A stretch of 64,000 nt of DNA from Kondoa malvinella. Its lineage: Eukaryota; Basidiomycota; Agaricostilbomycetes; Agaricostilbales; Kondoaceae. Below the pieces are notes generated by a model. It was not told the origin of the DNA. It ran no database searches and worked only from the letters and a program-made list of their open reading frames with translations. Numbering within the stretch: position 1 is the first letter of the stretch; the number at the start of each line of letters is the position of its first letter. Made by a program: the position numbers and the translations under genes. The stretch covers positions 2,084,331-2,148,330 of the forward strand of contig BCIM01000002.1 of the NCBI GenBank assembly GCA_039545315.1, written 5' to 3'. Positions 35,737 to 46,806 of the stretch are shown here, piece by piece.

Positions 35737-37614
35737 ATGTCTGCCGGACATCAACACTTGATCTGGCTTTGGAAGGGCCTAGAGATATTTCTGCTCTTCC
35801 TCGTTTACTTCCTTGCTCAATACGACAAATTCGTCATTTCGTATTTCCAAGTCGAAATTCTTTCAGATCTCGATATCTCTGCTTCAGCTTGTCAGTCTTT
35901 TTCATCCATCCAGGCCAGAGGCTCTGAACTCATGTGAAAATCTTTTGATCAGATGGACTTCTGACGGGCTATGGAACCAGCATCTGCCTCGCTATCTTTG
36001 CTTTACCCCTGGCGTACCTAGCCGATCGACCGGGCCAAAGAATATTCACTCGGTACAGCACCCTTGATAATAAGCAGTGCAAGCTCATACGGCGAATCAT
36101 AGAAAATGGATCCTCGTCATTGCCGCTTTCTGGTGGTCTCTGATGGTCGTCTTCCAAGGTCTCAGCAAGGTATTCTGGCAGCTCATCTTGGCGAGATTAG
36201 CCATGGGCATTGGGCAATCTGCGGTTGAAGCCCTCAGCGCGAGTTTGATATCCGATATACTGCCAATCAATTTCGTTCCCATCGGCGAAAGCTTTCTATA
36301 TGTCGGCGTGTATGTCGGTGAAGCTGTGAGTGGATTTCTTTTTCAGCTGCACGATCCGTTGATGCTATGCATAGGTGTCCGCTCGCATATCAGCAGCCTT
36401 CTTGGAAACGAATACTAGCTGGAGGGCTGCATTGATTGGCGTGGGTATAGCAGGAGCGATCATTTCAATTATCATGGTGGTCATTTTGCGAGAACCGGAA
36501 AAGAGAATGGTCAGGCTGATTGCCGAGGAGAAAGAGGCAAGCTCGCCATGTCTATCACTGATGCGCGCTTACATCTTGGCAGCGCTTGACTATACAAGAC
36601 GAAGCATTCCTCGCATCGAAGACCAACAGCAGCAGCACTAAAGAGCGCTTGAAAGATTCCGAACTGGTCAGATGCCTACGCTACACACTTTCCCTTCGCA
36701 GTTTCTACATCATAGCAGTCTCAGCAGCCTTTCGCCAAATTTCAGGCAACGTCTTTGGATTCTACATGCCTTCTTACCTACAACTCGTCTATCCGGAAAG
36801 AAGAGCCTACCTCGTCACGACTTACGGCACCATCGTTGGGGTCGTTGGATCAGTTGCGTCCATGTTGGGTGGAATCATCAGCTACCTTACCCGTAAGCGG
36901 TTCCCTCAAATGCCACTATACCTAGCTGCGTTTGGCGGTCTTTTGTCGTTTCCATTCGTCATCACCATGGTCTTCTCCCGGACGGCAGCGAACGGCGATC
37001 TAGATGGAGGATTGCGGATCTTATTTGCTTCGATGACGCTTGCATACTTGACGGCGGAAATGTGGCTTGGACCAGTCGCGAGTTGTGTATTGCGCATTGT
37101 ACCACTTCGGTAAGTCTGTAACGCTGTCTCTTAGTTCTGTCTATGAGACGGATCCATTTCCAGGTACAAGACTTTGGCATTTGCAATCTATGGCATTATC
37201 AACATCTTGATCTATTCTACCGGGGTAAGTGAACTCTTATGATCCCAACGTTATTGTATTGTTGATGTCCTGCGTATACAGCCAGAGATTGTCGGAATCG
37301 CCCAGCATGAGACGAATTCTGAAGCCGCTCAAGATCCACAGGCGTACATTAGGGTTACTCGTATCCTGCTAGCAACCAGTAAGTACAGTCTGTCTACAAA
37401 CCGAACTTGGACTGACGTGTCTGCAGTCATACCATGCGGTTATGTCATCGCTGCGATTGGGTTTCTATGGGCAGCATCCGCGAGTCGATATCTGCAAGAC
37501 GTGGCTAGAACAAACAAAGCTTTGGCTGTAGGCGTCGATAGCTTGGGCACGGTGAATCGCGAAGAAAGAGGGCATTACAAATCGGAGGTAGTTTCCTGGT
37601 TGCTGTTGTTATAG
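35737..37614 (+). CDS. Spinster-like MFS transporter
   Basis: Spinster proteins are 12-span carriers; in animals some move sphingosine-1-phosphate or lysophospholipids. Exons join from the ATG at 35737: MSAGHQHLIWLWKGLEIFL, then QYDKFVISYFQVEILSDLDI, YGLLTGYGTSICLAIFALPL, the MFS loop AYLADRPGQRIFTR, then AFWWSLMVVFQGLSKVFWQL and ARLAMGIGQSAVEALSASLI, with FVPIGESFLYVGVYVGEAVS. The second half has SFYIIAVSAAFRQISGNVFG, FYMPSYLQLVYPERR and TYGTIVGVVGSVASMLGGII. It ends EERGHYKSEVVSWLLLL. The family is clear; the substrate is unknown. It starts a run of lipid-type genes. Confidence 0.82.
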
Positions 37615-37765
37615 GTCTGCTGGCTACTTCGTTTTCGATTGGGGTGTAGATTCCTGTGTAGTGCTTGAAGCTTGTCGATCTGTTACAATTTGTGCATAGT
37701 CTTGGGCATTGTAGGGTATCCTACAACCACACTTGAGCAAATTTCAACCAACAGACTGTTTAGAC

Positions 37766-39537
37766 TTACAGCTTCTCAGCTATCCAAGACTGCTTCCTCT
37801 TGGCTGAATATCCCATATCCTCACATAGGCTGCCGACATACGGTAGAAGATCGAAAGCAAGCGCGGCACCGTCAAGGCTCTCTTTCTCCCCATATCGCAA
37901 CGCTGAAAAGTTGGTGTTCAGCGCAATTCCCTCTTCTGCCGCTTCGCGATTAGGTACTTTCAAAGAAGGATTGCTAAAGTATCGAGCTGTCCATTCCGCT
38001 TGCAGCCCGGCGACGATCATAGACGAGAAAGTGACTGCTGAGCCGGAGAAGACGAGATTGCGTGCTTCAAGGTGCGAAAGAGGTACCAGCCGCCTGTGAA
38101 GTCGATCTGGATTATTAGATAGGTCGGAAACGTTGACGAAGTCCCTAGTTGGTAGAAGAGGTATGGCTTGCTTGAGTTTGCGAGCTGCATCTGAATCCAG
38201 TTGTTGCCAATGCGAGCGAGTTTCTTCGTCTAGGTTCGCTGTCTTCCCACTGAGCAGCATTTGTCGTTTCACATCGTCGGCGAAGAAAGAGGAAAAATTG
38301 TTTAGATAGCCGGTAGCCAGGACGACGGTATCGGCGAAGATGGCAGTCCTTGCAGCATCCTGTTCGTTCAAAGATTCGATGATGACCTTGAAAGACGAAT
38401 CCGATTGTTTCGACAGGTCAACGACTTCCCCGCGGATGATTCTTATTCGATTGGTTTGAACAAGCTCGAAGAAGCCAGGCGTTCTTGGAAAGACTTTGGT
38501 CGGATGGTGCCAGGCGTACAAAGGATCTTCAGGTAAGAGAAGTTTCGCATTGGCGGAAGCGAAGTATCCATTTGCCCGAATTGCACTGGCTCGTATGCCT
38601 TTCCAGAAGGTAGCGCATAGTCTCTTCCCGATGATATTCTGATGAAGCCAGCTGCTGGATGAGGACCTAGGTATGTAAGCGTTCAAAAGAAGTCGCAAAA
38701 TTCAATGCCCTTGAGCTTACCCTTCGGGATCAGAAAAGTAAGGCGAGAAAGAAGCTGCCAATCTCGTCAAAGTACCCCATTTGATGTTGAGACGTCCGTC
38801 CAAAGGTCCAGCCGTCGGCAGAGGTGTCGAGCGAACAATCAGCTGAATATCGTGATCCGTTTCTTGCGCGAGCCATGTCGCCGTGTCTAGAGCGGACTTT
38901 GAGCTTCCCACAATCACTATTCTCCTTTTTCCGTTGGTTTTGTTGCGTGCGTGAGCCAGCTGATGACGAAGTTCCGAGCAATAAAGATCCGATGTATGGC
39001 AGATTGCGGGATCTTCAATGTGCGAAGAAGCCCAAGACGGGATGTTTGGCCTTGAAAAGAGTCCAGTGGCAATGACCAACTTGTCGTAGACTTTGGTATC
39101 GCGCTTCTGGTCGTACTGGAAGGTGACTCGCCATTGGCTGCCCTGCGGCTCCACTAGCACAACAGCATGCTCATATCGTATCGCTTGTTCCAGTCCTGTT
39201 TGCTCAATGAAGTCGCACAGATACTTGTAGACTGCCATCCCGGTGACACGCCCTTGAGGATTTGCATATTCAGGATCTGAAGGTGGATAGCCAGGGAAAT
39301 GAAAAGCGGAAGCGGGCGTATTCGTAACTAGAGATGGATAGCCTCCATTACGCCATGGTCCACCTACGCTCCCAGGTCAATGCGACCGCTTCGCTGTCGA
39401 TTGCAATGCAGCGCACCGATATCTGAGTTCTTCTCCAAGATCTCTATATCAAACTGTTCTTGCAGAGCACTAGCAGCAGCCAATCCATGCAAAGAGGCAC
39501 CGATGACACAACATGATTTTCGTGTGGAGCGACTCAT
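37766..39537 (-). CDS. Flavin-containing monooxygenase
   Basis: FMOs use FAD and NADPH to oxygenate small molecules. Three exons: from the ATG at 39537 MSRSTRKSCCVIGASLHGLA, with an FAD-binding GxSxxG variant of GxGxxG, then EILEKNSDIGGPWRNGGYPS after a splice that restores IGG.W. Next are FHFPGYPPSDPEYANPQGRV, YDKLVIATGLFSRPNIPSW, and the NADPH Rossmann motif RRIVIVGSSKSALDTATWLA. The last exon has FADTVVLATGYLNNFS, the FMO ATGY motif, and continues to IAEKL. Length is about 550 residues. The first glycine motif carries Ser in place of the middle Gly, as in some fungal FMOs. It is divergent from the next gene, with 31 bp between ATGs. Confidence 0.88.
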
Positions 39538-39568
39538 TTCATATTTCCTCTCCGAAAGACCACGAGAG

Positions 39569-40829
39569 ATGAAGACAAGAGAAGAACAGCAAGCTCGTAA
39601 TCTGGCTTGGATACGCGGAGGAGTCGGACTTGTAGCAGGAGCAGCGATCCTCTTACCGAAGCAATTTCAGCCAGCAATCGATGCTCTGTGGACGTGTATG
39701 CGAGGCTTTGCGGTGTTTCGCTTCAGCTGGTTTGAAACGCTGTGGTACGTGTGCAGTCAGACTTCCCTGTGTTGATGCTGATCAAGATGAATAGGACGGT
39801 CGTCATCTATTGGGCATTGGAAGCATTCTATCTGTCCATCGCGACAGACCCAGCAGAACCTGCCAAGCGTGTCGACAGACGGCCTGGCACCAAGCATCTT
39901 CATAGCTCAGGTACTGTACGGTACCGAAGATGGCGCTCAAGGACGAGAGAACTACTTTCCTACATCTGGCCTCCGCTGGCTCTCGACCTGATAATGATCA
40001 AGAAGTACGTTGGTGTACCTATGCAAGATATCCTGGCTTCTGGGAACTACCTCGATTACAAGACGGGAAGCATACTAAGGGACTCGCTCACTCGCCTACC
40101 GCTCAAAGAAACGTGGAGTGTCCCGTCTCTCCATCGGTTTACTTGGTCTTCACCCGTCCAAAGCGTGCGAGCTCTGCCTTACGGAGCCCCTACCTCTCGT
40201 CAGATCGTCCTACAAGTCGCGGCAGCTTTAGCGATTTACGACGCCATGTTCTTCACCTACCACATGGCCCTCCATAGGATACCTGTACTATGGAAACACA
40301 TCCACGCGCTACATCACCACCATGGTGAGATCAACCCTCAAGTGACGAATCGGTTGGACATTGTCGAGAGGCTGATCATCATCTTTTCGGCCAATATCGC
40401 ATTACATTTAGTAAAAGCTCACCCGCTGACTCGATTGGTATTTGGTGAGCCTTTTCAATGAATCCGTGGCCGAAATTGATAGCGTTTCGGCAGTCGCCTG
40501 CTTCCTGTATCTGCTAGTCGAGAACCACGCCGGTCTTGATTTACCTTATGGTAGGTCTCGTCTCTTGTATTCAAACTGTCTCTCTTATAAGGCCATCTAG
40601 GATACGAAAAGAGTCAGTGTTACGTAGCTGGTCGTGATCGTGCTTAACGGTCCTTGCAGTCCTCCCGCAAGGCATTGGTGCAGGTTCGAGCATACACGCA
40701 GAGCATCATCGGACTGGAAAGACGCACTACCAAGCCTTTTGTAGGCTCTTCGCCACCCCCAACTCGTCAATAGCTGATCTTTGCCTAGTTGTCTACTTGG
40801 ACAATTTGTTACTCAAGCATGAGTTGTGA
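39569..40829 (+). CDS. Fatty-acid hydroxylase / sterol desaturase family enzyme
   Basis: A di-iron integral membrane oxygenase. Exon 1 begins MKTREEQQARNLAWIRGGVG and ends FETLW; exon 2 starts TVVIYWALEAFYLS. The histidine boxes are all present: YHMALHR, HIHALHHHH and, after two more introns, IHAEHHRTGKTHY. Other family traits are SGNYLDYKTGSILRDSLTRL and INPQVTNRLDIVERLIIIF. The end is YLDNLLLKHEL at 40829. An in-frame ATG at 39499 would overlap the FMO start on the other strand, so I favour 39569. The box spacing fits ERG3/ERG25/sphingolipid hydroxylase types; the exact substrate is not set by sequence alone. Confidence 0.85.
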
Positions 40830-40938
40830 TCGAAGCAGAGTAAATAATGTATCATAGTCATGAGGCCTGCTTTAAGCCCAATTGGCAGCGATCTTTCGCT
40901 TCTCATTTTCGACCCCACACAAAACGACAAGAACAACC

Positions 40939-41424
40939 ATGTCCGAGCTCTTGATCCTATACAACGCAGCTGGCAGCTGGCTGGGTCATCTCAAATACGC
41001 CGTCGGTCACATCAGACAAGATGAGACGAGCGCCTGTGCAGCCTGTACTCTCACTCATGGGAAAGCTCTATCGTTGTCTGAATCACCGGATTGGAAGGAG
41101 CTAAAGAAGCGCCTGGAGAATGGAGAGTTGTGCGGTACTGCGTACAGGGTCAGACAGCTACACACGGACGAGACTGATGCACAAGTGTGTGGCTTCAAAG
41201 CGAAAGCACAAATGACACGTTTCGCTAATGATCAAGGTTAAAAGGTCAATGAATACCTTAAAGCAAACAACTTTGATCGAGCTTGCATCCTTATGAAATC
41301 AAACGACGAACTCAGCCCGGTTTTGCTCAAGTCGGAATTGCAAAAGATTGATGGGGACATTACCAGTTTATCATCCGCGTTGGAGGAAAAGTTGGGCAAG
41401 AGAAGCAAGTCGGAGCATTTGTAG
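40939..41424 (+). CDS. Small conserved protein with bacterial-type relatives
   Basis: Two exons. Exon 1 from the ATG at 40939 reads MSELLILYNAAGSWLGHLKY, AVGHIRQDETSACAACTLTH, LSESPDWKELKKRLENGELC and AQMTRFANDQ. After a 45-nt-class intron exon 2 gives ACILMKSNDELSPVLLKSEL and EEKLGKRSKSEHL. The pattern (L.YNA.G...G.LKY, then CA.C..THG) recalls small uncharacterised bacterial proteins with a YNADGS...CALCDITHG layout. I state this from memory and it needs a search. Function is unknown. Its stop is 7 bp from the convergent CDP-alcohol phosphotransferase stop. Confidence 0.7.
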
Positions 41425-41431
41425 CACTTTA

Positions 41432-42194
41432 TCATACATTCCTTGCTTTGTATAACCGCTGTACAACGTTGATACCTACTAGGCCTGTCATGAACCACGA
41501 AAGAGAGTCGATGTATGTTGGCCAAATGAGCATCGCCGTCAAAAGGAACAGAGATTCGGTGCCTTGGCTCGCTTTAGTATCGGCTTGTCATAAGGAGAGA
41601 TGGCATACCTTCGATCAACGCTGGCATCATGTTGAGCGAAGTCAATTCCTTTTGCTTGCTTTCCGACTCTGGCTTGGGTATCGCAGCCAAGTAGAAAAGG
41701 ATGACATTGTTGACGTGAAAAGCTGAGATCAAGCAGGCAACAGCAAAGAAATCGTTGAGACCGCCGCTTTGTCGACTTGATTGAGAGTACGCTACTCCGA
41801 TTGGCAGAAGAGAATAGACGGTAAAGTCGCAGGCGATATCAAAGAGCCCACCAAAGGTCGTTTGGCTATTGTATCGACGAGCGACCGCTCCACTGGGATA
41901 CCATCAGACTGAGCTTTCTTCTCTCCCTTAATATCGAACGAACTCCAGACCGTCCAATATTCTGTTGCTTGACCAGAATACTACAGCCCATGCGTGAAGA
42001 TTCGTAGCAGAGCATATAGGTACCAGCAAGCCAAGGAGGAATCCAACAGCTGTCAAAGTATTTGGCGAGACTGAATTCCCCAGCACGTCGATGAACGGCC
42101 GCACGACCTTGTCCTTCAGCTGTGACAGAATATCAAGAATAAAGTCATAAGCCACAGTCGTAGAGCTCACTGGACGAGTGTACAAATCAAGCAT
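41432..42194 (-). CDS. CDP-alcohol phosphotransferase
   Basis: The family makes phospholipids by joining a CDP-linked lipid to an alcohol. Three exons from the ATG at 42194: MLDLYTRPVSSTTVAYDF, then VLGNSVSPNTLTAVGFLLGL. The catalytic motif D-G-x2-A-R-x8-G-x3-D-x3-D is complete across an intron: ILDGLDGAVARRYNS then TTFGGLFDIACDF. It goes on NDFFAVACLISAFHVNNVIL and MMPALIEG, and the last intron has a GATACTAAAG branch/acceptor that restores ASQGTESLFLLTAMLIWPTY. It ends VVQRLYKARNV at 41432. About 230 residues with six spans is normal. The alcohol is not known. It is divergent from the TLC gene, 12 bp apart. Confidence 0.85.
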
Positions 42195-42206
42195 CGTCGG
42201 CGCAGG

Positions 42207-43139
42207 ATGAGCGCCGTTATTCGTTTCGATGCGCTGCCTTCCTCGCTTGTCTACTCTATAGTCGGCTATCCGGCTCTACTGGCAGCAGGTGTACTGCTCC
42301 AAGGGACCAGGTCGGACCGAAAGAATCATTGGCTGTTGGCAGCCTTCACTCGGTCCATCAAAGCAGTTTCGACTTGTCATGCGATAGCGTCTACAGTTAT
42401 GGTCGCTCGGGAACTACTCGATGAACGATGGCAGCAGTCCAATTTGATTACTACGAAATCCGATGCTGCTAATTGGCTCGTTGGGTTGGAAGCGGGGTAT
42501 CTCATACAAGGTCCGCTTACAGAGGGCCTGTCTTCGTTTGCCTTCTCTTCTCATCAAGAACGAGCGCAGATACCATCGTCATTCTTCTCGCGCAAAAGTA
42601 TTTCTCTTATCGACCAGAACGGCTCGTCCTTCTCCACCACTTTATCCTCGCCCCTCTACTCTTCCTTTTCTTGCAATACGCCGCGCATGGACGAGGTGAG
42701 CTCTTACAGTCTACCTTGCTATGTTACTCAAACCAATCTTTCCCAAGAGCTCGGTGTCTACTTTGTCGCTTCTTTCATCGGCATGAACGCCAGCACGCCC
42801 TTTGTCAATCTACGATGGGCTTTCAGGCAATACCTCAAAACTACAGAGGCACCATCAAGACTGCAGATCTTGAGCCGTCAGATGATCGATGCTTCAGCTA
42901 GCGTCTCTTTCCTCGTCGCAAGAGTAGGCTTGTAGGTTCCTTTGGTGCTCCTTGGCTTTCTTCTTGCTCATGTATTGCAGAATTTATTATATGCTTCGGG
43001 TTTATGGATCAAGAACGGACCAGAATACACCAAAAGCTTTCTTGAGCGTGAGTTTGAAGTGAATACCTAGATGAAGCTGATTTGAACATGTCAGCTTCCC
43101 ATCGTAAGGTTGCAGAGTTGTGGGGAGTTCACATATTGA
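42207..43139 (+). CDS. TLC-domain-like multi-span membrane protein
   Basis: TLC proteins include ceramide synthases and lipid-sensing membrane proteins. From the ATG at 42207: MSAVIRFDALPSSLVYSIVG, YPALLAAGVLLQG, then KAVSTCHAIASTVMVARELL, VGLEAGYLIQ, DTIVILLAQKYFSYRPERLV, LLHHFILAPLLFLFLQYAAH, ELGVYFVASFIGMNASTPFV and NLRWAFRQYLKTTEAPSR. The order (H in the second span, DT.....K, LHH, E/S-N-R after span 5) is the TLC layout seen in TMEM56/TLCD proteins rather than the longer Lag1 motif. The last exons are less certain; one reading ends at 43139. Family assignment is by pattern memory. Confidence 0.6.
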
Positions 43140-43448
43140 CCACTCTACGCAGCAATGCAAGATTGGCACCTCCTGTTTGGTAGTAGTTAACCTGTTATGG
43201 TGGGCCAAGATGATGAAGACGAATCTTCGAACTCGGAGTACAAGTCAAAGGAAAGTGGCATAGGAACTATACGCAGATGTATCATACATGTGCTGTGTAC
43301 AATGTAATCACACAAGCTTCACTAGCACAGGCTTTCTAGGTCGCTGTACAGGCAATTGCTTGACATCCGGATACCCTTCACTTCCCTTTCGCTCTTGCCA
43401 TCCCAAAAAGGTTTGCAGACTTGATGGAAGTTCTTTGTCCATGCTCAT

Positions 43449-45000
43449 CTAGATACCCAATAAGTTTTGGCATAGCAGTACGAGACAACAAACTGTATAT
43501 GACCCGCTGACAGACATCGCAACCTGACCTGACATCCGACGAATAATCTCTATACCAGGACATTTTTTACTCCCTTGACCAAAAGCAAGACCATGAGGTA
43601 GATCAGATTGATATCGATCAGCTTGAAACAGGTTCGGACTTTCAAAGACAGTCGGATCTCGATTGCACTGCGGGAAATAAAGCCAGGCGTCCCATGATTT
43701 CGGTATGCTCAGGTCTTCATCCGGCAAACTCCAATCGTTTAACGCTCGACGGAGGACGCCTAGAAGAGGAGGGCAGAGTCGCTCTGTTTCGAGTTGAATT
43801 GGTAGGAGTGTGTCATGTGTCACTGATTGGTCGAGATGATACAGTTGAAGAAGGAGAGAAGTAAGATAGGACGCCAGGCATTTGACAACCAATGAAGAAG
43901 CAAACAGTGAGGTGTCTTTGAGAAAAAGTCAGCAACCGCGGTGACTTGTAAAAAGCCAGATGTACGGGACCGAATATCATCTTCGGACATGTGAGATTGG
44001 CCTTGCGAGAAGGGACAACTTCCGCCAGACATGCGCGCAGATATAATCTCGTCCAATTCGGTTTTGGCATCTGTCAAATGCGACGATAAGAGACATCATC
44101 GGACACGGACATCAACGACGGACTTAGCCCACGAGCGTAATTCGATTGCACGCTAGATCCAAGAGCACCCAGACCAGGTACTGATATAGGCAATGAGAAG
44201 GACCCTTTGAGGACCTGAGGCCAACCTCAGGAAATGCGTCGTGAGAGAAAGAAGATTACCCACAGAATCGCTCAGGCTAGCGACATGCACAGACTCCTGC
44301 CCTTCGCTGCGATCGAGCCCAAGAAAGAGCATAAGAATCATCTCCTGGGATAAAGACTTCATCGACTTGTATAGGTTGGATCCAGCACCACGGCTACTCT
44401 TGTGGTTCCAGTCCTGCAAGTGCTTGTCGATGATTGATTGCAACTTGACTTGAGGCCACTGATCCATGATATCGCCTTGTATGGCAGATTCCCATGACTT
44501 GCGGGATTCTGGTCTGTCCGCTTCTCCACAATCCTGGAGTAGGATGTTTGGCTTGGGGTAGAAAGTGCCCAAGAGGCCAACATAGGCTTCACGAGCAGAA
44601 AAGGAGGGCGGCGTTTCACTGTCCGCGTCAAGTATCGCTCGAGCAGCTTTGTAATTTGTGACCAAAGCGACGTTTCGATTGATCACACTGAGCCGCACAG
44701 TTGCAGCATTGTGCTTTTGCAGTCTTTCAGATATTAATCGTTCAGCATTACTGTGAAAAGCAACTGTCGCTGTTTGATCAGTTTCGGTAATCTGACAGCA
44801 GATGGATACAACTGACGAGAGTGGCCGAGAGGAAAGCCCGTAGAGCCTGGAGGGTGATCGACGCTGCTGGATTGCTTTGAGCTACTGAAGAAGTTCATTT
44901 GCAGGCTTAGAGCTGGCACCGTCGACACATCGTAACCAAGGTTGAGAACAAGGGAGAATTGTGTGAACGGGACATGCTCCTGTCCTACATTGAATGTCAT
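43449..45000 (-). CDS. Cytochrome P450
   Basis: A heme monooxygenase. The N-terminal exon has SVDHPPGSTGFPLGHSRQLY, the Pro-rich hinge of microsomal P450s. Then come RLSVINRNVALVTNYKAARA and EAYVGLLGTFYPKPNILLQD, and SQEMILMLFLGLDRSEGQ. The I-helix region reads MSEDDIRSRTSGFLQDTSLF across an intron of only 30 nt (43916-43945). The K-helix ExxR is in QLETERLCPP, and the heme Cys motif is FGQGSKKCPG. The last intron is 36 nt (43493-43528), after which it ends LCQNLLGI. The ATG at 45000 overlaps the RAD18 stop (ATGA); a later ATG at 44907 is also possible. No clear N-terminal anchor is seen with either start, which is unusual. Confidence 0.82.
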
Positions 45001-46566
45001 ACAACGATAGGCCGTTCACTCTTATCCCTCTGACTCGCTCTTGGTGCAGGCCAATCAAAAGGACTCAGCAACGACAACCTTAACTTTTCCTCTTTCGTCT
45101 CCAACTCAGGTACTACATCTCTCTCCTCGTCCTCTTCTTCCAATTCAGCAGGTTCAACAATAAGCTGAAACGGATCCAATTGATCCACTTGAATTTCTTC
45201 ATCCGAAACCAAGCCTTCTAAACCACCTTCAGCATGAGAAGAATCAGAGGACGCTATTGACTCTTCTTGAGTCGCTTCCACCTTGAGCGTTAGTGGCGCT
45301 GACCTGTCCGAATCTTGCTCTTCTACCTCTGCAACGTCTTTGCTGGTGCTGGACTGACGAGCGCGCATGCTCTTTTCCAATTCGGCAAATTGACCTCTGT
45401 TCTTCTTCTCGTGCTCTTTCAAATCTAGATCTTTTGCTGAAGTTGCTAGTTTTTCGCTTTGCATGACTTGAGCTCGAAGCTCTTTGAGCGGTTTGCGATG
45501 TTGTTCCGAAGCGTCTAGGTTGGCATTGTGCAAGTTGACATAGTGCTTGTGCCGAGCTTCAAGTTGTTCTTTGCTTAGTGCTTTGTCGCGTTTCGGTTCA
45601 AAGAGGTCAATGTCCTGTTCGATTCACCGGCCTAAGCACGCAATTGCGCTGAGGTCGAATAAAGACGAACCATCAGTTGATCCCTGAGCGACTGCAAGTC
45701 CAGCAAGCGGTAGATGGGTTTCGAGAGCCGTTTCGTCAGATCCCCATTGCCTTTCTTCTTTGCCCTGTCAGATCACACGGTCTATGTGAGCAAGACTACC
45801 TCGCTGGAAGAACCGCTACTGACTTTGCACCACCACCTTCCATCATAGTACCAAAGACATCGTTCTTGCCCTTCTTTCCCTTGCCTTTGTCCTTCTTTGG
45901 CTCGGGATGCGCACGCTCGAGGTGGGACATCATCTGTTCATTGCGCATAGTCTCTTGACAAACCGGACACGAAACGACCGCTTTAGCTATATCGATCAAA
46001 TGCTATTGTTTAGCAAAAGCTTGAACCAGAGTCAAAGGTACGTACGATTGGTAGGATCGACAATCTCTTCAATGTCGGAATCGCTTTCGACAGCTTTAGA
46101 TTTGCCCTTCTTCTTCCTACTCTCCACCACAGGCGAATCCAACTTCCTCTTCTTCCCATTGACTTTGTCGCTCGCAACTTTCGAAGTCGATGCGGTACTT
46201 TGAGCATTTTGCAATGCAATCAAGTCGAGCAAAGCAGGTCGAGCTTCTTTCCATCTTGTGACTACTTCTTCGATAGCTGGTACGCGCTTGATGTGACTGT
46301 CGCTCGCTTTGACAGAACAAGAAGGACAAGAATCATGTCCAGGCAATGACAGATGATCACGTAGGCACTGGGAAAGCAGCGGGTTCAGCCATCCAATTCA
46401 GTAATTGCGAGAAGGACAGACACACTCTTGAGCAGAAGGAATGAGAACAGCCTGTAAGCAGGACAGGCGCTTGAAAGAAATCCTGGCAAATGGTGCAGCG
46501 TAACGCTCTATCTAGACTGGCTAGAGCGGAATTGGAGAAGTCCTCAGGCGAATCGATGTCCAGCAT
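44997..46566 (-). CDS. RAD18: RAD18 E3 ubiquitin ligase
   Basis: Rad18 with Rad6 monoubiquitinates PCNA at stalled forks. From the ATG at 46566: MLDIDSPEDFSNSALASLDR and ALRCTICQDFFQAPVLLTG, a RING C3HC4 domain; the splice restores CSHSFCSRCLRDHLSLPG then SCPSC. Next is AIEEVVTRWKEARPALLDLI, then a Lys-rich linker, then the UBZ finger VVSCPVCQETMRNEQMMSHL, then KPIYRLLDLQSLRDQL of the SAP domain and HYVNLHNANLDASEQHRKPL, a strong Rad18 signature. An acidic tail follows. In the UBZ the fourth zinc ligand, normally Cys in HLxxC, appears as HLERAH. The RING has CSH where CGH is usual. Confidence 0.9.
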
Positions 46567-46806
46567 AGCAGCGCCAGGCATTCTTGCTGTTTTGCAAGGT
46601 CGTAATGGCGGTGCCGCGTCAAGCTCAGAACGCGCAAATCAAAACACACGACAAGGTCAAGTTGAAGAGGACATAGATCTGCAATCAATGCAAACAATGC
46701 TATTCAAAATTGTGAACTATAAGGGCTGCTCAGGCCAAAGAGTGTGGTGGGTTATGCATGCGAAAACAAATGTAGAAGGTCCATATCCTGCTGCCAATCT
46801 TCATGC

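Noticed and set aside
35383..35757. 124-codon minus-strand frame
   Set aside because: It is Ser/Gln-rich, antisense to the Spinster-like gene start, and has no homolog that I recognise.
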